From NCBI GenBank assembly GCA_018065085.1, contig JAGHUA010000013.1:32910-96909 (forward strand): 64,000 nt of DNA. The letters run 5' to 3'. The stretch is from Candidatus Liminaster caballi. Lineage in GTDB: Bacteria; Bacteroidota; Bacteroidia; Bacteroidales; UBA3663. The position numbers and the translations under genes were made by a program. The notes beneath the pieces were generated by a model. The model was given only the letters and a program-made list of their open reading frames with translations. It did not search any database and was not told where the DNA came from. Positions 52,052 to 60,457 of this stretch are shown piece after piece. Within the stretch, counting starts at the first letter, position 1; the number at the start of each line of letters is the position of its first letter.

Positions 52052-54319
52052 TTATTGCGGCAGCAGCACCTGCATCTTCTTCTCCTCACCGGCAAGGATC
52101 AGCGTGTCGCCCTCATTGATGATGACCGAGGCATCAGGATTCATGATGGTTTCTTCGCCATGTTCGATGCCGAGGATTGCACACTGAGCCATCTCTCGGA
52201 TCTTTGATTCGCCCACAGTCTTACCGCAGAACGGCATTCCAGCAACAACCTCAAGCTGTTCGAGCGACACGGTGGCACGGCGTGAGTCAAGACCTTGCTG
52301 TGCAATCTGTTCGGTTCCACTGCGGTCGGCATTTTCGAGCAATTCCTGAAATCTGTGTATCTGTTCGTCACTGCCTGCCACCACAATACGGTCATGCGGA
52401 TATACTCGTTCGTTGCCGCCAGGGATATTGACATTAAGGCCACCTCGCACGATGCGGACCACAGTTACACCGCACGTACGTCGCAGGTCAAGTTCCATGA
52501 GCGGACGGCCGCAGTATGTTGACTCCGGACGCAGCTCGAAATCAGCCAGATGCAGGTCAAAGCTAAGTAACGCATTCTCAAACTCTTTCTTCACCGCACG
52601 CTTACGCTCCTGCTCCACCTCACGGGCCGAGAGATTGGCCATGAAGCTCTTCTCGATGAATGTGGATTGCTGCTGAATCTTCTTTGAGAACAGCATTGCG
52701 AATACGGCAAGCACAGCGATGCCGAACAGCATGCCCGACGTGAGCGTGAAATAATGCGAGATACAGAAGATTATGATGCTAAGACCTAGTAGCAGACGTG
52801 CCACAAACAGGGCGACGATACTGGCGCGATGGTACGAACCCTCAATCCACAGACGGCGTGTCTCCACCGCACGCAGATGCTTGGTGACCATCTTATAAAT
52901 GAACGATGCCAGGATGACAAGAATAAGGAGAAGACCTACGAGGCGTCCCACCCAGTCGTAACCCTCAGGCATGAACTGATTGACCATATCTACGAGCCAT
53001 CCAGAAAGGAGCTGGAAATAGAAGGTCATGACAAAGATGCTGACGATGAAATAGATGGCAACGGAGAGAGCCACCTTCTTGAGCAATGCCTTCCAGATGC
53101 TGTGTTGGGCAATGGTGTCATGTCCCTTCGACAGATTTTCGATGCGACGGCGCAGACGTTCAGGCAGATGAGCCTCAACCCAACGGTTGGCAGGCTCGGC
53201 CAGACGCAGGGTGTAAGGCGTGAGGAACGTAGTGATGACCGACACAGCCACGACCACAGGGTAAAGGAACTTCTCGGTCACTCCAATCGACTCGCCGAAC
53301 TGCGCGATGATGAAAGCGAACTCACCCACCTGAGTGAGGGCAAAAGCCGACTGCATAGCCACCTTGAGCGGCTGTCCTGACAGGACGATACCAAGCGACG
53401 CGAACACAATCTGACCGATGATCACCGTAAGTGTAATGATGGTAATTGGCAACCAATAGGTGGCAAGCGTGGCTGGTTCTATCATCATGCCCACCGACAC
53501 GAAGAAGATGGCACCAAAGAGGTTCTTAACCGGACCCATAAGGTGTTCGATACGTTCGGCTTCGACCGTCTCGGCAAGGATCGAACCCATGACGAAGGCA
53601 CCGAGAGCCTCGCTGAATCCTGCGCCCTGTGCCAGAAGCACCATGCCAAGACAAAGACCGAGAGCCACGATGGTCATGGTCTCATCATTGAGATATTCGC
53701 GGAATTTCTTAAGCAGGGTAGGTATGAGCATGATGCCAGCCACAAACCAGAAGAGCAGATAAGCTGCCAGTTTAGTGACCTGCCAGAGCATCTCCTGTCC
53801 GTCGAACTGCTGCTTGACGGCTATCGACGCCAGCAACACCATGAGAACCACGGCGAAGAGGTCCTCAACCACAAGGATGCCAAAGCAGATGCCTGCAAAC
53901 TTCTGCTGACGGAGTCCCAGATCGTCCAACGCCTTGAACACAATCGTGGTGCTCGACATACACAGCATACCACCGAGGAAGAGTGCATTCATCTCGTTCC
54001 ACCCCATCAGACGACCGAGCATAAAGCCTACGCTCATCATGCCGATGACGATGGTAATGCAGCCGATAAAGGCCGTCGAACCCATCTGCATAAGTTTCTT
54101 GAACGAGAACTCAAGACCGAGCGAGAACAGAAGGAAGATGACACCTACCTGACCCCATGTCTCGGCACTCTCAACGTTAACCCACGATGAACCGCACACA
54201 TAGGGGCCTGCCAGAAGACCTGCCACAATGTAACCCAATACAACAGGCTGCTTGAGCCATTTACACAGCAGGCTTATTGCACCTGCCACCAACATGATTA
54301 TGCCTAAATCGTGTATCAT
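52052..54319 (-). CDS. Kef-type cation:proton antiporter with C-terminal TrkA_C domain
   Basis: A CPA2-family antiporter of 755 residues. The membrane part (about 1-400) starts WLKQPVVLGYIVAGLLAGPYV and shows LLLFSLGLEFSFKKL and LGAFVMGSILAETVEAERIE. A second membrane segment group lies near 440-560. The C-terminal cytoplasmic part has two ligand-binding regions: one near PLMELDLRRTCGVTVVRI...RIVVAGSDEQIHRF and a last TrkA_C-like stretch (AILGIEHGEETIMNPDASVIINEGDTLILAGE). There is no full Rossmann (TrkA_N) domain. TrkA_C domains in other bacteria bind c-di-AMP, so regulation by cdaA is possible but unproven. Confidence 0.88.
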   Translation of the reverse strand: MIHDLGIIMLVAGAISLLCKWLKQPVVLGYIVAGLLAGPYVCGSSWVNVESAETWGQVGVIFLLFSLGLEFSFKKLMQMGSTAFIGCITIVIGMMSVGFMLGRLMGWNEMNALFLGGMLCMSSTTIVFKALDDLGLRQQKFAGICFGILVVEDLFAVVLMVLLASIAVKQQFDGQEMLWQVTKLAAYLLFWFVAGIMLIPTLLKKFREYLNDETMTIVALGLCLGMVLLAQGAGFSEALGAFVMGSILAETVEAERIEHLMGPVKNLFGAIFFVSVGMMIEPATLATYWLPITIITLTVIIGQIVFASLGIVLSGQPLKVAMQSAFALTQVGEFAFIIAQFGESIGVTEKFLYPVVVAVSVITTFLTPYTLRLAEPANRWVEAHLPERLRRRIENLSKGHDTIAQHSIWKALLKKVALSVAIYFIVSIFVMTFYFQLLSGWLVDMVNQFMPEGYDWVGRLVGLLLILVILASFIYKMVTKHLRAVETRRLWIEGSYHRASIVALFVARLLLGLSIIIFCISHYFTLTSGMLFGIAVLAVFAMLFSKKIQQQSTFIEKSFMANLSAREVEQERKRAVKKEFENALLSFDLHLADFELRPESTYCGRPLMELDLRRTCGVTVVRIVRGGLNVNIPGGNERVYPHDRIVVAGSDEQIHRFQELLENADRSGTEQIAQQGLDSRRATVSLEQLEVVAGMPFCGKTVGESKIREMAQCAILGIEHGEETIMNPDASVIINEGDTLILAGEEKKMQVLLPQ

Positions 54320-54359
54320 TGCCGTGTGTCGTTTTTGATATTATTTATCGATTGTGATT

Positions 54360-56819
54360 TCAATATAGTTTTTTCGGATTCTTCACCTTCTCAGGCAGAA
54401 GGGCAAAGTCGAGCACCTCACGGACGTCGCGCACATAGTGGAACGACAAGCCCTTGCGGTATTCCTCCTTGATGTCGTCAACGTCCTTTTTATTGTCGAT
54501 ACAGAGCACAAGGTCGGTGATACCGGCACGTTTGGCTGCAAGGATCTTCTCCTTGACGCCACCGATAGGGATGACGCGGCCACGAAGCGTGATCTCGCCT
54601 GTCATGGCAATATTGGCGCGCACTTTGCGCTGGGTGAAGGTCGAAGCCAGTGATGTGACCATAGTAATGCCTGCCGACGGGCCGTCCTTCGGAATCGCAC
54701 CCTCCGGACAGTGGATGTGGACGGTATAATTGTTGAACACCTCTTCCGGTATCTCAAGATAATCGGCATTCGACTTGAGCCACTGCAGAGCCAGCGAAGC
54801 CGACTCCTTCATCACGTCGCCAAGGTTTCCGGTGAGGGTCAGTTTCTCGCCCTTACCCTTACAGAGAGCCGATTCCACCATCAGGATTGTGCCGCCGACG
54901 CTTGTCCACGCAAGGCCTGTAACCACGCCTGCATAGTCATTGCCCTCATACTTGTCAGGGTCATAGCCTGGCATTCCGAGATACTCCTTCAGGTCATCCA
55001 CCTTGAGCTTGGCAGGCACATCCTCCTGATTGGCAACCTTCCATGCCACCTTGCGCATGATCTTGGCAATCGACTTGTCGAGCAGGCGCACACCACTCTC
55101 TCGTGTATATTGGTCGATGATGGCCTCCATCGTCTTGCGAGGTATGGCGAACTGCACATCGCCCAAACCGTGTTCTTCCTTCTGCTTTGGCAACAGATGA
55201 CGCTCACCGATCTCGATCTTCTCCTCAAGGATGTAACCCGAGAGGTCGATGATCTCCATACGGTCGCGCAACGGTGCGGCAATAGGAGCAAGATCGTTGG
55301 CTGTGGCGATGAAGAGAACCTTCGACAGGTCATAGTCAACGTCGAGATAGTTATCGTGGAACGAGACGTTCTGCTCTGGGTCGAGCACCTCAAGCAATGC
55401 CGATGCCGGATCGCCACGGAAGTCGCCCGAGATCTTGTCGATCTCATCGAGCACGAACACCGGATTGTCGCTTCCAGCCTTGACAAGACCGGAGATGATG
55501 CGTCCTGGCATTGCGCCGATGTAGGTCTTGCGATGACCGCGAATCTCAGCCTCATCGTGCAATCCACCCAGCGAGATGCGTACATACTGACGCTTCAAAG
55601 CCGATGCGATGCTCTTGCCAAGCGAGGTCTTGCCCACACCCGGAGGGCCAAACAGACAGATGATCGGGCTCTTCATGTCGCCACGCATCTTGAGCACGGC
55701 CAGATGTTCGAGCACACGCTCCTTGACCTTCTCCAATCCGTAGTGGTCATGATCGAGCACGCGCTTGGCACGCTTCATGTCGAGATTGTCGTTGGTGAGC
55801 TTGCCCCAAGGCAGATCCACCATCGTCTGAAGGTAGTTATACTGCACACTGTAGTCAGGACTCTGTTCGCTCATGCGCTGCATCTTGTTGACCTCCTTGC
55901 GGAATGTCTCCATGACCGACTCTGGCCAGTTCTTCTCGTTGGCACGGGCAATGAGTTTGTCAATGTCGTCCTGCTGACTTTCGCCAAGCGCCTCCTGGAT
56001 GGTGTGAATCTGGTTGTGGAGGTATGCCTGACGCTGCTGTTCGCTGATATTGGCCTGTGTCTGTTCGTGCAGGCGGCTCTTAAGTCGGGCAAACTCCAGT
56101 TCCTGATTGATGATACCAGCCAGACGCAAGCCACGGTTGAACATATCGACGCACTCAAGCAACGACTGACGGCGTGACACACTCATCGGGAATACCGACG
56201 AAAGGAAGTTGACAAGGAATGCTTCGTCGCGGAAATTGGTGATGGCGAATTCAATCTCGTTCGGCAAGTTATTGTCAATGAGCTTGGCAAAGCTCTTGAG
56301 GTCATTCTTGATATTGCTTATCAGTGCACGGTTGCCTTTGTCGCCTTTCACGAGCAATGCCTCTTCGATCAGATGAACCTCGGCCTTGAGGTAAGGCTCG
56401 GTTGACACAATGCTGTCAATGCGGAACGAGCGTCGTCCCATAAGGAAGACATTGAGCGTGCCGTCGGGCATCTCAAGGATCTTCATCACCTCGGCCAGAC
56501 AACCCACTTCATAGATATCGTCCTTTCCGGGGTTCTCGGTGTCTGCCTTAATCTGTGCCACAACACCTATATACTTGTGCGAGCGTTCGGCCATCTTTGC
56601 CACACGTATTGACTTCTGTCGGCCAAGAACGATAGGCATGGTCATCTGAGGGAAAAGCACGAGGTCACGCGATGCAATGATAGGCAATGCCTCGGCATCG
56701 AACATCTCTTCACTGAACTGATTATCTGGCTGTCCGTCAGGGAAAAGCGGCAGAATAGCCGACCCTTCCACACGCTGGTCGCTGAGCGACCCTTCAAATT
56801 CTAACTTTATCTTACTCAC
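54360..56819 (-). CDS. lon: ATP-dependent Lon protease
   Basis: A hexameric cytoplasmic quality-control protease of 819 residues. The N-terminal substrate domain begins around LPIIASRDLVLFPQMTMPI. The AAA+ module has Walker A GPPGVGKTSLGKS (about 390) and Walker B PVFVLDEIDKIS. The C-terminal serine-lysine protease domain has the Ser in KDGPSAGITM (about 715) and the Lys in GGVKEKILAAKRAGI. The length is usual. It lies between the S9 peptidase and the Kef-type gene, all on the minus strand; promoter elements were not recognised in the 73-bp gap that contains a repeat array. Confidence 0.97.
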   Translation of the reverse strand: MSKIKLEFEGSLSDQRVEGSAILPLFPDGQPDNQFSEEMFDAEALPIIASRDLVLFPQMTMPIVLGRQKSIRVAKMAERSHKYIGVVAQIKADTENPGKDDIYEVGCLAEVMKILEMPDGTLNVFLMGRRSFRIDSIVSTEPYLKAEVHLIEEALLVKGDKGNRALISNIKNDLKSFAKLIDNNLPNEIEFAITNFRDEAFLVNFLSSVFPMSVSRRQSLLECVDMFNRGLRLAGIINQELEFARLKSRLHEQTQANISEQQRQAYLHNQIHTIQEALGESQQDDIDKLIARANEKNWPESVMETFRKEVNKMQRMSEQSPDYSVQYNYLQTMVDLPWGKLTNDNLDMKRAKRVLDHDHYGLEKVKERVLEHLAVLKMRGDMKSPIICLFGPPGVGKTSLGKSIASALKRQYVRISLGGLHDEAEIRGHRKTYIGAMPGRIISGLVKAGSDNPVFVLDEIDKISGDFRGDPASALLEVLDPEQNVSFHDNYLDVDYDLSKVLFIATANDLAPIAAPLRDRMEIIDLSGYILEEKIEIGERHLLPKQKEEHGLGDVQFAIPRKTMEAIIDQYTRESGVRLLDKSIAKIMRKVAWKVANQEDVPAKLKVDDLKEYLGMPGYDPDKYEGNDYAGVVTGLAWTSVGGTILMVESALCKGKGEKLTLTGNLGDVMKESASLALQWLKSNADYLEIPEEVFNNYTVHIHCPEGAIPKDGPSAGITMVTSLASTFTQRKVRANIAMTGEITLRGRVIPIGGVKEKILAAKRAGITDLVLCIDNKKDVDDIKEEYRKGLSFHYVRDVREVLDFALLPEKVKNPKKLY

Positions 56820-56840
56820 TTTTTCTAAGTTTTTTCTATT

Positions 56841-56894
56841 GGGCTAATTGGGCTAATTGGGCCAATTGGGCTAATTAGGATTATTAGGATTATT
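56841..56894 (-). repeat. Nonamer array between the S9 peptidase and lon
   Basis: Six 9-mers in exact register on the plus strand: GGGCTAATT twice, GGGCCAATT, GGGCTAATT, then AGGATTATT twice. The last overlaps the S9 peptidase stop codon. Confidence 0.8.
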
Positions 56895-59382
56895 ACAATG
56901 TCTTCTTTGGGTAGAGTGCTTCCCACCAGGTTGGGTCATCCTTGAGGCAACGGGCAAACCATGCCATGGTGGCATTGTGCCAGAGGACGCGCTTCTTTGG
57001 GTCGCGGATACCATGGTTCTCGCCCTTGATGCTGACCATTGCCACATCACGCCCGAGGAGTTTGAGGGCGGTGAACATCTGCACGGAGTTGTTGTATGGC
57101 ACATTGGTGTCGTCTGTGCCATGCAGGAAGAGCATCGATGATTTGATCTTATCCACATTATAGAGTGGCGAATGATCGACATAGAGTTCGCGATGCGACC
57201 ACGGATAGCTGTTGGCCATCGACACCTCGCTGTAGCTGTATCCCCAATAGCCATAACCCCAGTAAGTGGTGTGGTCAGAGATGCCGGCATGCGAAACTGC
57301 ACAGCAGAAGATGTCAGTAACCGTCTGCAAATACTGAGTCATAAATCCGCCGTACGACGCACCGATGCAACCCAGTTTCTTGGCATTGACCCAGGAGTGC
57401 GTGTTGCAGAAAGTCTTTGTGGCCTCGATGATGTCGCGTGCAGGATCCTCGCCAGCAGTGTTGACGTGACGCGCTGCCCATTCCTGACCGAATCCGGTGG
57501 CGCCACTCGGATTGACCACGAGCACAGCATAGCCGTTGGCTGCCCAGATTGTCCATGGATAGGTGTATTCAAAGTTGCGCAACGTACCTGAACAGCCGCC
57601 GTAATAATAGACAATCATCGGTACCTGAGCCTCACCTGCAGCCGACTCGTCAAATCCGTTTGGCAGATAATAGCGGCAGCTGACCTCATCGCCGTTGCTG
57701 TTGGTAAACGTCCATGGACGGCACTCGCAGACCTCCACACCGTCATAGACATCGCTGTTCAGATCCTTGAGCATGGTCACGCGGTTCTGCTTCTTGCCCT
57801 GCTCAATAGCGTAGAGCCGCCAGCTGTGGTCATGGCTCTCGCCACTCACTGCCAGCACTCCGGCTGCAGATGCGACAGAAAGCTGATCGACTACCTCCTC
57901 CGGCTGTTCGATAGTCTTGATGGCGAGCGTCTTTGGGTCGAAGCGGAAGATCGAACAAGAGTCGTTGACCTCGGCCTTGAAATAGATCTGACCGTCATAC
58001 TGGCTCCAAAGGACGTTGGAAATAGTGCCGGGGAAATCACGTGACACAGACTTGACGTCACGCGACTGCACGTCCAGCAGGTAGAGGTGATAGTCGAACA
58101 TATTTGGAGTCATGCCCTGTGGCACAGTGTTGCCAATGCCGCCGAAAGCCTCAGGCGAGCCAGTGACTGCCACCGTTTTGGCATCAGGCGAGAAGCATGC
58201 CGAGGCAATGAACCCGTCACGCTCCACAAGCGTATCAACCTTCAGCGTCTGCAAGTCCATCACATAGAGCGAGGTGAGCGTAGTGGGACGTTCGGTGAGA
58301 CGTGACTCGTTCTTCGAGAACAGCATCTTACGTCCGTCACGGCTGATGTCGGAAACCCAATGTGAATTATAGCCGTATGTCAGCGACTGCATCATGCCGG
58401 TTGACAGATCATAAAGGGCAAGCGTGCTGCGATCGCGCCATCCCGGCTGTCGGTCATCCGGATGAACGAACTCGAAAGCATCCGGATTGAGTTCCTTCGG
58501 GCCTTCCTGCGGCAGGGTATAGAGCAGACGATCCTCGGTTGGTAGGACAATGAATCCGCCGTCAGGCAAACCCTCAGCCAGAACCTCGCGGCTCATGGTC
58601 AATGGATCGGTCACGACGAACGACTGTCCGCGATCGGTGTGCTCGGTATAATAGAACCTGTTGCTGCGTGGCATCCAATAGAAATTGCGTGGAATGCGCG
58701 TCTCGTGTCCCGTCTGGCGGTCGATAAGGAGATACTCCCACTCGGTGTTGCCCGCATGGCGCTTGTATGACACGGCCTTGAGCCAACGGCCATTCGGCGA
58801 GAGATCGATCTGCGAATAACGGCCGGCGTTGACCTGCTGCTCGATGGTGCAGAGACGTCCGCTATGATCGGCAATATCAGTGAAATGCAGCGACGAGGCT
58901 GAGACATGCGCTGTGCTATCTGACTCAAAACTGAGCTGCAACGAATCGGACTTACCTGCCTCTGACAGATATTTGATCACCACCTGATGACTGCCGGGAG
59001 TGAATGTCTGTGCGCCCGGCTGGCTCTCATGTCCATCGACGAACAGTTTGTAACGAGCCGGAGCCTTGGCGAGTTTCAGACTGCCCTTGAAGTAGCTGCC
59101 GGTGGTCACACCAAAGCCGAGAAGATGCAGGGCAGTGGTATCGGAGCCAGGCAACGAATCGCCACTCCACACCTCTCCCCTTTCTGCCATCGCGAGGTTG
59201 AGCCGTGAGTCAAGAAGCTTTGTGGCATCATACTTACGGGCATTGACGTCAGTGCTGTCGAGCTGTACGGGATGCGTGACCGTGACAGGGCCGTAATGAC
59301 GGAATGCGGTGACCTGATGCGACTCGGCAAGGAGGGCAAATGCGAGCATCGCTGCCGCTATGGTGTTAATTATTCTTTTCAT
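56893..59382 (-). CDS. S9 family peptidase, dipeptidyl-peptidase 4 type
   Basis: An exported serine peptidase of 829 residues, with an N-terminal signal and a long N-terminal beta-propeller (QIDLSPNGRWLKAVSY, ACFSPDAKTVAVTGSP). The alpha/beta-hydrolase domain begins about residue 570. Its nucleophile is the Ser of GASYGGFMTQYL (about 676), the Asp lies in LHGTDDTNVPYNNS, and the His in GENHGIRDP. Prolyl oligopeptidase-family enzymes cleave after proline or alanine and supply dipeptides to asaccharolytic Bacteroidetes. It shares a divergent promoter region with mazG. Confidence 0.92.
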   Translation of the reverse strand: MKRIINTIAAAMLAFALLAESHQVTAFRHYGPVTVTHPVQLDSTDVNARKYDATKLLDSRLNLAMAERGEVWSGDSLPGSDTTALHLLGFGVTTGSYFKGSLKLAKAPARYKLFVDGHESQPGAQTFTPGSHQVVIKYLSEAGKSDSLQLSFESDSTAHVSASSLHFTDIADHSGRLCTIEQQVNAGRYSQIDLSPNGRWLKAVSYKRHAGNTEWEYLLIDRQTGHETRIPRNFYWMPRSNRFYYTEHTDRGQSFVVTDPLTMSREVLAEGLPDGGFIVLPTEDRLLYTLPQEGPKELNPDAFEFVHPDDRQPGWRDRSTLALYDLSTGMMQSLTYGYNSHWVSDISRDGRKMLFSKNESRLTERPTTLTSLYVMDLQTLKVDTLVERDGFIASACFSPDAKTVAVTGSPEAFGGIGNTVPQGMTPNMFDYHLYLLDVQSRDVKSVSRDFPGTISNVLWSQYDGQIYFKAEVNDSCSIFRFDPKTLAIKTIEQPEEVVDQLSVASAAGVLAVSGESHDHSWRLYAIEQGKKQNRVTMLKDLNSDVYDGVEVCECRPWTFTNSNGDEVSCRYYLPNGFDESAAGEAQVPMIVYYYGGCSGTLRNFEYTYPWTIWAANGYAVLVVNPSGATGFGQEWAARHVNTAGEDPARDIIEATKTFCNTHSWVNAKKLGCIGASYGGFMTQYLQTVTDIFCCAVSHAGISDHTTYWGYGYWGYSYSEVSMANSYPWSHRELYVDHSPLYNVDKIKSSMLFLHGTDDTNVPYNNSVQMFTALKLLGRDVAMVSIKGENHGIRDPKKRVLWHNATMAWFARCLKDDPTWWEALYPKKTL

Positions 59383-59421
59383 AGGGTTTGCAAAATAACT
59401 AAAAAACTATAAATCCGCGCG

Positions 59422-59452
59422 CAAAGTTAACTGAAAATTTGGACATTTCAAA
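59422..59452 (-). promoter_or_regulatory. Promoter for the S9 peptidase gene
   Basis: On the minus strand TTTG (plus 59452-59449), 19 nt, TAACTTTG (plus 59429-59422). It overlaps the divergent mazG promoter. Confidence 0.7.
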
Positions 59453-59469
59453 ATTATTCGCTAATTTTG
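59438..59469 (+). promoter_or_regulatory. Promoter for mazG
   Basis: TTTG 59438-59441, 20 nt, TAATTTTG 59462-59469. Its -33 box lies inside the minus-strand promoter spacer, so RNA polymerase cannot occupy both at once. Confidence 0.7.
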
Positions 59470-59548
59470 CGCCACATTTTTAAATATTATATATGTATTA
59501 AGGGGGAAATGGCAATTCGATTACCACTTTCCAGATTGCAAATGAGTT

Positions 59549-60409
59549 ATGGAACAGCATCTGCCTGTAGCAAACATCGAGAAAAAACTTGCCGCCTGGG
59601 AACGCGCCCTTGGCGTGATGCAGACATTGCGCAAGGATTGTCCGTGGGACGCAAAGCAAACCAACGAGAGCATCCGTCAGAACAGCATCGAGGAGATGTA
59701 CGAACTGGCCGAGGCGCTCATCAAGGGCGATCCGAACGAGATAAAGAAAGAGTGTGGCGACGTGATGGAACAGCTTTTCTTCTACGCAATGTTTGCCGAA
59801 GAGAAGGGACAGTTCGACATGGGCGATCTCTGCAACTCGATGTGCGATAAGCTGGTGTTCCGTCATCCGCATGTATTCAATCCCGACGGTTCGCTCATCA
59901 GCCAGGTCGGAACACGTGGCGGCGAACAGGTAGGCAGTGCCGAAGATGTGTCGAAGCTTTGGGAGGTGGTCAAGCAGAAGGAGAAGGATGGCAACAAAAC
60001 CATTCTTTCGGGCATTCCGTCAAGCCTTCCGTCGCTCATCAAGGCCTACCGTATGCAGGACAAGGCGCGCAATGCCGGCTTCGACTGGGAGAAGCGCGAG
60101 GACGTTTGGGCAAAGGTCAAGGAGGAGATTGCCGAGTTTGAGGCAGAAGCCGCCAACATGGATGCCGACAAAATGGAAGCCGAGTTCGGTGATCTGCTGT
60201 TCTCGCTCATCAATGCCGCACGTCTTTATAAGATCAAGCCAGACAATGCCCTTGAACGCACCAATCAGAAGTTCCAGCGCAGATTTACCTACGTCGAGAC
60301 AGAGGCCCGCCGTCAGGGTCGTATGCTCAACGAGCTGACTCTTGAAGAAATGGATGCCCTGTGGGACAAGGCGAAGAAGGAAGAGAAGGAGAGAGAGAGT
60401 AAAGAGTAA
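59549..60409 (+). CDS. mazG: Nucleoside triphosphate pyrophosphohydrolase MazG
   Basis: Hydrolyses (d)NTPs to NMP and pyrophosphate, a house-cleaning and stress enzyme. The 286 residues carry the tandem MazG domains. The first has LRKDCPWDAKQT and ESIRQNSIEEMYELAEAL with ECGDVMEQLFF (the E-x2-E...E-x2-D metal motif). The second has KVKEEIAEFEAE and EAEFGDLLFSLINAARLYK. A good AGGGGG sequence precedes another ATG (59509) in a different frame, but the MEQHLPVANIEKK start at 59549 fits the family. The C-terminal codons run into a heptamer array. Confidence 0.95.
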   Translation: MEQHLPVANIEKKLAAWERALGVMQTLRKDCPWDAKQTNESIRQNSIEEMYELAEALIKGDPNEIKKECGDVMEQLFFYAMFAEEKGQFDMGDLCNSMCDKLVFRHPHVFNPDGSLISQVGTRGGEQVGSAEDVSKLWEVVKQKEKDGNKTILSGIPSSLPSLIKAYRMQDKARNAGFDWEKREDVWAKVKEEIAEFEAEAANMDADKMEAEFGDLLFSLINAARLYKIKPDNALERTNQKFQRRFTYVETEARRQGRMLNELTLEEMDALWDKAKKEEKERESKE

Positions 60410-60430
60410 TGAGTAAAGAGCAAAGAGTAA
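60396..60430 (+). repeat. Heptamer array at the mazG 3' end
   Basis: AGAGTAA, AGAGTAA, TGAGTAA, AGAGCAA and AGAGTAA in exact 7-nt register, starting inside the last mazG codons and covering its stop. Confidence 0.65.
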
Positions 60431-60457
60431 AGAAAAAAAATCCAAACAACATATAAA

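Noticed and set aside
54711..56177. 488-codon open frame on the plus strand opposite lon
   Set aside because: It is fully antisense to the strongly supported lon gene, has no domain or start signal, and is explained by codon bias.
59509..59850. Frame with a good AGGGGG ribosome site overlapping mazG
   Set aside because: The mazG frame shows both MazG domains; the overlapping product has no recognisable features.
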